DNA of 64,000 nt from Rheum nobile (Eukaryota; Streptophyta; Magnoliopsida; Caryophyllales; Polygonaceae). The position numbers and the translations under genes are program-made. The notes beneath the pieces are model-generated. The model was given only the letters and a program-made list of their open reading frames with translations, was not told the origin of the DNA and ran no database searches. This document shows positions 55,196 to 64,000 of this stretch, in pieces. How positions within the stretch are numbered: position 1 is the first letter of the stretch; the number at the start of each line of letters is the position of its first letter. Location of the stretch: the NCBI GenBank assembly GCA_027886185.1, contig WOAB01000837.1:434001-498000 (forward strand), written 5' to 3'.

Positions 55196-56812
55196 TTGTA
55201 TGACTACTGGCGAGACCAATGGGTTTTTGTGGATGAGGGCTATTTGTTTAAGGCAGGGAAACTATGCATTCCTCGATGTTCTATAAGAGGGTGCCTTATC
55301 CAAGAAGCTCATGAGAACCGTGGCCACTTTGGAATCACAAAAACCATGGCTGCATTGAAGGAGAACTTCTTTTGGCCTAAGATGGTTCGCCAAGTGACAA
55401 GGTTTTGTAGAGCATGTGTCACGTGCAACAAGGCCAAGTCTAGATCAAGTCCCCATGGTTTGTACACTCCATTGCCCATTCCGGATGCACCTTAGGAAGA
55501 TCTTTCCATGGACTTTGTGATGGGATTGCCAACTTCTAAGAAGGGGAGGGACTCGATCTTTGTGGTAGTAGACAGGTTTTCGAAGATGGCACACTTCATT
55601 CCTTGCAAGCAAACTAACAATGCTTCTGACATAGCTTCTTTGTTTTTTGATAATATTGTTAAATTGCATGGATTGCCTAGGACTATTGTTAGTGACAGGG
55701 ATGTGAAGTTTGTGTCTTACTTCTGGAAGACATTGTGGGGAAAGCTCGGTACTTGTTTGCTCTTTAGTACTAGTTATCACCCATAAACTGATGGGCAAAC
55801 TGAGGTGACTAATAGGACATTAGGAGCTTTACTTAGGGCTATGCTTCGAGCTAATCCACGCAAGTGGGAAGATATTTTGCCTATTGTTGAGTTTTCTTAT
55901 AACATGTCCACACATTCAGCCACCAAGCTATATCCTTTTGAAGTGGTTTATGGAAGAAAGCCATTAACACCTCTTGATATGGCGCCGAAGCCCCTTGGCC
56001 AAGGCGAGAGCTTTCCTGCTGCAAAGAGAGCCGAGTACATCAAGGAGTTGCATGAGAGAACCAAACTTCAATTGGAGAGAAGAGTTGCGCAATATGAGGC
56101 GCAACACAACAAAGGAAGAAAAAGACTCATCTTTAAAGTAGGGGACATGGTGTGGCTACACCTAAGGAAAGAGAGGTTCCCATCGAAGAGGCGCACCAAG
56201 CTACATCTTAGGAGGGATGGACCATTCAAAGTCATCCAAAGGATTGGAGACAATGCTTACAAACTCGACCTCCCTAGTGAATATAGTGCTATTTCTAATA
56301 CTTTCAATGTTAGTGACTTGCTTCATTTTGTGTCAATAGGAGACGATGATGAAGATGGAGGCTTAGGGACAAGTCTCATTCAAGAAGGGGAGGGTGATGA
56401 GTCCACCACAACCATGAGTGACAAGGAGGAACTACAAGAGATGACACTACCAAGTGGTGGTGCCATAACTAGGAGCAAGGCACGAGCCATAGCAAGAGCA
56501 ACACAAAGCATCGTCACAAGGAACATGGCTTTAGATGTGGAAGACTCATCAACATTAGCTAAGACATGGACACTTTCCACCTTGTCCTTGTCTAAGTCAC
56601 CGGCGCCCCAACAATGCCTAATCAGCTCGAGTGTCCAGGAGCTGCGGCCGACGCCTAGCTGTAACATTGAACCTGCATCGGCAACCAAACGCCACCGCCT
56701 GGAAACCACCCAAGACGGCGCCGCCTTCCACCACCTACCGGCCAACTGTGATGCCAAGCACCCCAGCTACCACCCCAGACTGACCCCACACCAAGGCGAG
56801 CCCTCCAAGTGA
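55196..56812 (+). pseudogene. Integrase of element D with LTR-encoded tail
   Basis: Zinc finger H-H-C-C (HENRGHFGITKT, CRACVTC), TAG at 55493 (Trp expected), D of SMDFVMGLP, D of VSDRDVKF, TAA at 55784 (Gln of HPQTDG), then T-E of QTEVTNRT. An SH3-like end (VGDMVWLHLRKERFPSKR) precedes the crossing into the 3' LTR at 56395. The tail continues 139 codons, including GGAITRSKARAIARATQS, to 56812. The tail is the region thought in CRM elements to target centromeric chromatin (established for the lineage, inferred here). Confidence 0.83.
56382..56394 (+). other. Polypurine tract of D
   Basis: AAGAAGGGGAGGG just before the 3' LTR, lying within the pol reading frame. Confidence 0.8.
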
Positions 56813-57405
56813 TCCAAACAGGCCAATGCCATACCCTTGCCGATCACCCAACCCGGCGTCGACCATGGTACTGTCTGGCACTCAAGCTTGACGTTTGTGC
56901 CTTTTTCCTTGGAGTTTTGATCTGAAATTTGGAGAGTAGTTTAGTTACGCATTTACACAGCTTGTGTTAAAATTTCATGATTTTTGGAGAACATTTGAAT
57001 TTTTAGGAAATAAGATCTTTATTTATGGAAATATATCCATAAATAAAGATATGCTGCAATTTTTTATGTTAGGGTTAGTTTTAATCCTTTTTAGGTTAGA
57101 AACGCAGCCTTGCCTGGCTGCCTCCTTAAGTACTCTTTGTTAGTTCTTTCACAAGCACGCTTAATCATATTGAATCAAATTGTCAAGTAGAGTTTTCACT
57201 CCTTCTTTGGTTCTTAGGCGTCACAACTTCATTCTTTGGTTACTTAGATCGATCTCAAAACAATCATCTTCGACGAGACCTTCAATCAATTCCATTGGTT
57301 GTTGATTTCACCTTACGACACATCCTTGCGCCATCGCCAAGCCGTCGTAGAGGAGCTTTGTTGACATTCAACAAGGTTGAGAGTCAAGAGTTGGACGAGG
57401 AATCG
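56395..57405 (+). repeat. 3' LTR of D, end truncated
   Basis: Matches the 5' LTR up to GAGGAATCG, then diverges into unrelated sequence at 57406; about 40 bp of LTR end are missing. Confidence 0.85.
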
Positions 57406-57927
57406 GGTTTGCACCGCCATACCAGGCATCAAGTGTTGGCAGTAGGCAGAACCCAATGCCGGAAGTGTCCGCTTCTAATCAATTTATTGTTAGGAATACA
57501 TGCAAGGCGCCTATTGAATCTTCGAGTCAAGGACAACGACTCGTTGTGGTGCGTCAGTCCGACGAGCAAGACACCCTAGACGATTAGTTATCTTTAAGTC
57601 TTCCTTAGAATAAGGAGCTATGACATGTGTGTCTATAGTCTCCGTAGTTGTTTAATCTATTCATTTGACATTCCTTCAGTTTGTTTTAATTCAATGTTTC
57701 GAATAATAAAAAAGTATTTCCTCGTTTTGGAAATTACTACATTCGTTATTATTTTGAGTTATGAGTTCATACGAGATTCCTTGAGTGCCAAAAATAGTAC
57801 ATGTCACGTGTTGATAAAGACTGACTGGACTCATAAAAGATAGTGTAACGTTTTGGGACATGAGTGATTGTTCCCTACATAGTTAGCGTTAGTTTCGGGA
57901 TCGAAACTAACGCTAAGGGGGTAGTAT
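57406..57927 (+). other. 3' internal remnant of a Tekay-type element before LTR B
   Basis: Little coding sequence: a short acidic peptide frame ending near 57584 that I do not recognise. The end (57876-57927) has the same layout as A just before its 3' LTR: GTTTCGGGATCGAAAC, a G run (AAGGGGGTAGTAT) and then the LTR start. So it is the 3' end of an element of the B family. Confidence 0.6.
57883..57916. repeat. Perfect 15-bp stem hairpin upstream of the PPT
   Basis: TTAGCGTTAGTTTCG, loop GGAT, then CGAAACTAACGCTAA, directly before the polypurine run. A has a shorter version (TTTCGGGGTCGAAA at about 17034-17047). Confidence 0.85.
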
Positions 57928-60319
57928 TGTAATATCCCACTTAAATTAGAAGGGTAATATGGTAATTTAAATTTGATACAAATAAAAGTTATGAAATTTA
58001 TTTCTTTTAGATGAGTAATTTAAATTTTCATTAACCTAAGTTCAAAAGTTAGTTTAAGATAATTTTGTACAAATGATCAAATGGACTATAATAGTATGGT
58101 GTAGAAATAAATAAATAAGTATACAAATGAATGTAATTTTAAATTTAAATATAATAATAAAAGTTATAAGAATTATTATGTTTATCCATAGGAGGGATAA
58201 AATAATAAATACCTTAAATATGTTATCTCTTTAAGTTAATGATGGCATAAATTATGATTAACCTTATGTTAATTATAACTTAAATAAACTTATCAATCTT
58301 AACCTAGATTATTTGAGTTAAGATTAACAAAGTGTTAATCCAAATTTAACTATAGTTAATTTTATAAAGAGATGTCACTTAAGCTTCATTTTAACCTAAG
58401 TTAATTGTTCTACATATTAATTTTGCGTTACAATAATATTAGAAACTTAGATTTATAAAAAGAAATAAGTTTGGGTAACTTTTGTAATTTTTGAAAAGTT
58501 AATAAAGGGTATTTTTGCCATAACTTGGAAAGTTGGACAAAATAATGCAATATAACCAAAAACGCGGGAGGCCCGATGGAATTACTATTCACCCATCTTC
58601 CCCAAGCAGCCCATGGACCTCGGCTGAGCTCTCCCATGGCTGTTTTGGGCCGATTTTGCTCCCGCTTTCGCCTCGTTTCCTTCGATTAAAACATGGGCTT
58701 TGTAGAGGAGATTAAAACGCGCAAGAACTTTGTGGAATCGGAAAGAATAAGCTTAAGACGAGATTGAATTTCTTTATAGAAGGCAAGAATGTCATCCAAA
58801 AACAAGTTTTGGTAATTCGTTGAAATCGGGGCCAATTCTAGATCGTTTCCATCGATATTTTATACGCTTTTGAATAAATTTCCGAGATCTTTCCAACCCT
58901 TGTAAATAGGGCCACCACCGAGCCCTAGAATTTTCAAAGCCTTTGTTGCCGTCAAATTTCCGGCCACCACCGAGCACCACCGCATCAATTTCCGCCACCA
59001 ATACTTGCGCCGGAAAGCCACCTTCAAAATCCCTCTTGCCCCGCTGCCGGACCTCCACCGTCGAGCCCCAATTTCAGCCTTGAACCACCAGGTGTCGCCG
59101 CGACCGGTTTGGAGAAATTCTGGATTGGTTCGATTTTTCTTCTTTAATTTTTTTTTTTATTATTTATTTTGGCTTATTCTTGATTATTTAAGTTAATCTA
59201 GATAACTGGGAGATTAGTTGAGATTAATTTAATTTTATAAATATTAAAATCAAATTAATTATAATTATTTTGGGTATTATTTTATATTATGAATGGTTAA
59301 ATTATAACTCCTCATTTAAGTAATATTTTGAGTGAGAAATTTTTAGAATTATAAATAAATTATTGGATCAGTTTATTTGTGATATGATTATTTAGAATAT
59401 ACGACTAATTGATTTTTAGAATCGTATAAATAATCGTTTTGTGGAAATTAAAAGCTTTAACGTTAATGCACGTTTTGAAATTAAATAAGATAAGTGTCTT
59501 GTTTTACATAATTAATATACCCTCGGGCGAGAAGTACAACGTGAAACCCGTCCGGACTCTTGTTTAAAGTAAGTCCTCTTTCCAATCCGGATTCACATTA
59601 TGCGGTGAGGTTAGTCGTGGACCAAAATATTCAAGGTCGGTTTTCAAACTTTGTGTGAATTGTAATGTTCTCAAACAAACATACATTTCCTATAACACTC
59701 ACCTTCTTTGGTGTCTTCTTTTGTCGCATATCTCTTCTTTCATTTCAGTGAGAGTATCTGGGTTATATATCGTCTACCGACTATTATTCGAGAGACAATG
59801 ATAGTAACTGGATACAATCACAAGAACCATTTTGTTTGAGCCCTTGTGTTGTCTTTCATTAGACAGACCAACCTTTCTCTGTCCTTGGATGATTGGCTAG
59901 TGTCATCCGTCTTAAACGGCACATCAATGGTTGATTTCAGACAACCTTGAAGTAACAAATCGAAGACGAAGGCTTACAGTTGAAGATTTAATGTGATATC
60001 TTTAAGGTTGTTTAGTATTAATATTCTTAATAAAACGTAATACTTCGATAAAGTAGTCATGTATTCGGGATTTATTTAAAAGTCTTCCAATGTAAATTAA
60101 ATACCGTTTGTAAATTATCCTTCTCAATTTACGAGAGGAATTTTAATAAAACATTGAGTATTTTGTATACAAAGTTTTCCGTTATTTACTCTTTATTATT
60201 TAATGTTTATTTTTTTTATTTAAGTATAATTGTTCCGATTAAAGCTTTGAATGGCTTTGGACTTTACAGTCTGAGGTCATTAGCGTGTGACACTACCGAC
60301 GTAAGTCGGGGGTGTTACA
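57928..60319 (+). repeat. LTR of element B (Tekay type)
   Basis: TGTAATATCCCAC to GGGGGTGTTACA, 2392 bp. Compared with LTR G it lacks about 690 bp (joined at 59440, between AATCGTTTTG and TGGAAATTAAAAG). It has a PPT on its left and a PBS on its right, so it is both the end of one internal region and the start of another. Confidence 0.85.
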
Positions 60320-60323
60320 AATG

Positions 60324-60335
60324 TGGTATCAGAGC
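60324..60335 (+). other. Primer binding site of B
   Basis: TGGTATCAGAGC, the canonical plant initiator tRNA-Met site, four bases after the LTR. Confidence 0.9.
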
Positions 60336-60823
60336 AATGATTTTAAGATTATTGGCCTATTGTTAGGTTTGAGAATTTTCAAAATTATTTTCAAAACTAT
60401 TTTCAAATTATTTTATTTAATAAATCAATTTTTAGAATTTAACTAGTTAGTACTAAATTTAAGGTTTAAAATTTTCTTAAAGTCTAAAAAGAATCTTAAG
60501 AAGTAATAGTTTAGTTGTTAAAATACTAATATTATTTTTCCTAGTCGTTTTATAAAATGGTGTTATAAAGGGTTAGAATAAAGTTTATATTCATAACTTT
60601 AAAAGTGTGGTTTTGGGTTGGTAATGGTTATATAGAAATAATAATGTCCCTACTTCAAGAAAATAACTTTAAAAGTGTTGTTTTAATAGTAATGATGGTG
60701 GGTCAGTCAAACTAATATGAATTATTAGTTTGGTCTCATAAAATTCGTATCATAACGTAGTTGATTTAAGTATCATATGATACAAGTTGGAAATTTTAAA
60801 GTAACGTTATGGTTCATCAACAG
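60336..60823 (+). other. B leader
   Basis: AT-rich, no ORF. Unlike element A, no pre-gag ORF is present here. Confidence 0.6.
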
Positions 60824-61451
60824 ATGGTGAACACCCGATCCACCAACCGAGTGGCTGATGAAGGTCCTAACAATGGTTCACGAATTCAGCTAAGGAGTAC
60901 TGCTCAGCAAGGGAATGATGCGGGATCTGGCTCGCACAACAAAAACCCGCCCCTGCAGGAAGATGTTCGTAAGGGACATGTGGACCCTCAAGTTGTGGAG
61001 GAAGTTCCACTTAATCCACCTCATGCCCCGATCGTGTTGGATGCTACGGTCATAGGAGTGATAGTGAGGCAAGTTGTCGAGATAATGACAACTAAGGGAA
61101 TACCGCAAGCTCAAGCGGCTCCCGTTCCTCAAGTTGCGGTCAATATTGGGGGACATGAAGATCCTACACCTCCGGTGATTCTCGAAGGAAATGACGGGAA
61201 TTATAACCGAGCGTTGAAGATGATTATTGCAATGCGCCCGAATAGCTATGATGGAATCGGGAAACCAGTCAAGGTTTCCTATTTGTTCTCCCATATGGAG
61301 TGACAGTTCTAGAACGTTGTCTACACCGAGGCTGAACAGGTGCACATAGCTTCATTGCATTTGAAAGACGGAGCAAGAGAGTGGTGGGAAGAAACTGGAT
61401 TGGATGATCACCCGAATCTGAGTTGGGTAATGTTCAAGGCCAAACTCACTG
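60824..61451 (+). pseudogene. gag of element B, truncated by element C
   Basis: Starts MVNTRSTNRV, aligned with A's gag start. Contains GNYNRALKMIIAMRPNSYDG and on to SYLFSHME, then TGA at 61301 (CGA expected) and TAG at 61310 (CAG expected), then VYTEAEQVHIASLHLKDGA and EWWEETGLDDHPNLSW. It ends at FKAKLT where C's LTR begins. Confidence 0.85.
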
Positions 61452-64000
61452 TGTAATAACTCTCATTTTACCATAAGGGTATTAATGTAATTTATATTTT
61501 TGATGATAATAATAAAGTTTATGGTGTTTATTTTATTTCGTTTTTAATAAAAAAAAAAATAATCAACCTTAACTTAAGTCAAAAATTATGTCTTGAATAA
61601 ATGTTGTACAAGTTATCAATATGATTACATTAAAACAGTATGATAAGTAGTTAAGTAAATAAATGAATATGTAATAATGGTTGAACAATAGTGGGATTTC
61701 ATTTGAATTAAAACCGAGAGCGTTGCTCCGTTTCTTCCTTTGAGCGTTGCTCTGTTTCTTCCTTTGAGCGCAGATACGCTTCAACCAATTGATATAAATA
61801 ATTAGCAATGTATAAATCAAGTTAAATAATCCGTAAAATCCGGGTGGTTAACAAAATCATTATCTAGTAAACCTTAAGTTACTAGATGTAATTAGACGCA
61901 ATTTCTGTCCGGATTTATTCAAGTTCGAAAATCAGTATTTTGGCGCTCGGATGCCAAATCTGATCTTTTTGGGGTGATTCGATCCTCTCCGATTGTTCCG
62001 GGTTATCAACCAATTAGATACCTTGGTTAAGCTCCCTCCTTTACTATAAATTGGACCCAAATCGACTCAAATTAAGTCATCAAGCTCAATTTCCTCTCGT
62101 TCTCCTCTGTTTTTCCGCCTCTGTTGGGGCGATTTTCCGACTCCGGTGATCTTCCTCTGCCGCCTCAGGTCATCCTCGGTGATACCCACTTCTCCACGAG
62201 TCCGTATCCGTCGACCCCGCTCCGTTTGGATCCCGAACGAGCCTCCACAAAACTCATCGTCGACGCCTCTGTTTTGGGGTCGAGTACTGTCCTCCTCCTA
62301 GCTGCTGCTTCTGCAGTCCAACTGACCACCACCGCGGAGCTCGTCGCCGCCGCAGCACCGCCACACCACCGCTCCCGGCACCGTGTCGCGTCGTCGTGCC
62401 GCCGTCGAGCCCATTGAGCCACCTCCGAAGTGTACTGATCACGCACCTCTGTTGCCATTTTCTTCACCTGTTCGAACAAACATGTATAGCAAAGTGGTGG
62501 TGCAGTAAGTATTAATTAGCATGTGTTATGTTATGTTATAGTTACTAACATGTATAGTTAACGGAAAAGATTAGTTTTAGGTTAAATTGGATTCAGCATG
62601 ATTAGGATTAATTCGATTAAAATAATAGATATTATTTTAATTTGATAAAGAAAATAATATTGTATTATTTTATAATAGCAAAAGATCAACAATTAGAATT
62701 TTTAAATGATATTTATAAAATTTTGTTGAGATGGTTCATGAGATTATTAAAATAAATTGACTAATGGTAATTTATTTTTGGGCACATCTCGGTACCGCTA
62801 TTGGATCGGAATTGAAGCAGAAGTCAAGCCGTGAGTCAAAGTCGACATCCGTTGTCACATCGTTTTAACGTCAAAACAATCTAAGGCAAGTGGCGGTTCG
62901 CTCTTGCTATTTTATTCCATATTTTTCTTAATTGACAATTAATATATTGTCTTAATTAAGTTGGGATAAAAAAATTATTTGTTGTTTGGGAACTTGTGTG
63001 ATAAATTGGTGTGAATAATGAACATTATTTGTTAGGCTGTATATTATGATAGCAACGACCTATATATATTTATCTATTATTGTTATAGGGTGTTAGATAA
63101 ACTTGGTGTGGATTTATTGTGTATTGGTGTGGACATATATGCTAGTTTAGCACGAGTATTCGTAGGAACATTATTTCCTTGCGAGGTTTAGTCGTTTCTG
63201 TATAACTTGGTGTTAGGAGGATTATTGCCGTAATGTTTTTTTGTCATGACCTACCCTTATTTTATATAAGTGGTGGTTCACTTAGCTAGTGTCAATATTC
63301 GGAATTTATCCCATCCTATATCTCATTGTGAGATTTGTTGTGGAAATAAAAGTCTTAACATTAATGCACGTTTTGAAATTAAATAAGATAAGTGCCTTGT
63401 TGTACATAATTAATATACCCTCGAGCGAGAAGTACAACGTAAAACCCACCCGGACTCTTGTTTTAAAGTAAGTCATATTTCTAATCTGAATTCGCATTAT
63501 GCGGTGAGGTTGGTTGTGGACCCAAATAATCAAGGTCGGTTTTCAAACTTTGTGTGAAGTATAATGTTCTCAAACAATCATTAGTATTCCTGTAAGACTC
63601 ATTTCCTTGGAGTCTTCTCTTGTTGCATTTCTATTCTTAGTTTCAGTGAAAGTATGTGGGTTATGTATCGTCTATTGGTTTTTATTCGAGAGACAATGAT
63701 AGTAACTCGATACAATCACAAGAACCATTCTGTTTGAGCCCTTGTTTAGTCTTTCATTAGACTAACCAACCTTTCTCTTCTTTGCATGGTTGGCTGATGT
63801 CATCCGTCCTTTACGGCACATCAGGTACAACTTCCCAAATCGAAGCCATGGAACGAAGACGTTGAAGGCAACTGCATTTTCTTTGCCATTTGATTATTTT
63901 GAACAATGTTTAGATCCTGTTTGTGTTTCGAATACTTAAGTCTTTCGCTTATATTTTGATATACATTATTGGGTTGCCGTTTTTGCAACGTCATTTATAA
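61452..64000 (+). repeat. LTR of element C (Tekay type), incomplete at window end
   Basis: Starts TGTAATAACTCTC inside B's gag. TATAAAT at 62045-62051 and a GC-rich leader follow. The open frames at 62124-62417 (plus) and 62165-62479 (minus) overlap each other and lie in the leader, so they are probably not genes. Conserved blocks: CTTGC-ending block at 62885-62907, GAGTATTCGTAGGAAC, and GCGGTGAGGTTGGT near 63500. The expected GGGGGTGTTACA end is not reached. Confidence 0.82.

Larger units (their letters stand above)
49162..57405 (+). mobile_element. CRM-like chromovirus D, full layout but decayed
   Basis: Two LTRs starting TGATGAGTCCACCACAACC (49162 and 56395), a Met-type primer site at 50212, a single gag-pol frame from 51003, and pol continuing into the 3' LTR. 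The pol-LTR overlap and the GGAITRSKARA tail are traits of centromeric CRM elements. Eight in-frame stops and one frameshift make it inactive. The 3' LTR lacks about the last 40 bp and no target duplication remains. Confidence 0.85.

Noticed and set aside
62124..62479. Ala-rich ORFs on both strands in LTR C
   Set aside because: GC-rich leader downstream of the LTR TATA box; both strands are open by composition, with no homologue in sister LTRs.

Overview
The window looks like plant nuclear DNA, probably from a flowering plant (a dicot is my guess). It is made almost entirely of nested transposable elements. I see no intact host gene, no rRNA or tRNA gene and no bacterial feature. Several LTR-retrotransposon lineages sit inside one another. 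They resemble chromovirus Tekay-like elements, centromere-type CRM-like elements with pol running into the 3' LTR, and Athila-like elements with a tRNA-Asp-type primer site and a third ORF. That mix and the depth of nesting suggest gene-poor pericentromeric heterochromatin. Lineage names come from motif recognition, not a database search.

Layout. 1-4960: AT-rich DNA, a foldback element with W-box palindromes (1929-3834) and an LTR-like remnant. 4961-33676: Tekay-like element A, with 5' LTR, primer site, an unusual pre-gag acidic ORF, gag, pol, a tandemly duplicated integrase and a split 3' LTR. A's gag is interrupted by a 2.3-kb gag-only non-autonomous element E (9729-12051). A's 3' LTR is interrupted by J, the 3' part of an Athila-like element (18698-33296). 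J's ORF is in turn split by K (18998-30135, minus strand), an almost intact Athila-like element whose two LTRs look identical except for one base.

33677-37703: the 3' part of CRM-like element F. 37704-48956: an old Tekay-type LTR (H) split by two solo LTRs, G (39377-47424) and I (47442-48826), each with a perfect 5-bp target duplication. G itself contains a 4.3-kb TIR DNA transposon with subterminal repeats and a further ~0.7-kb insertion. 48957-49161: a gag scrap. 49162-57405: CRM-like element D, complete in layout but with eight in-frame stops and a frameshift. 57406-61451: Tekay-type element B, with its LTR placed between a PPT and a PBS, and a truncated gag. 61452-64000: the LTR of another Tekay-type element, C, running off the window.

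How the parts relate. Insertion order can be read from the nesting: H before F, G and I; A before J; J before K. Most elements are dead, and most disabling changes look like C-to-T or G-to-A transitions, as expected for long-methylated DNA. K is the exception and was probably active recently. The most unexplained signal is a set of short GC-rich palindromes (CCGCGATCGCGG-like or CACCGCGGGGCGGTG-like). They occur in clusters in otherwise unrelated elements (A, I, J, K), and in K also inside the polyprotein reading frame.
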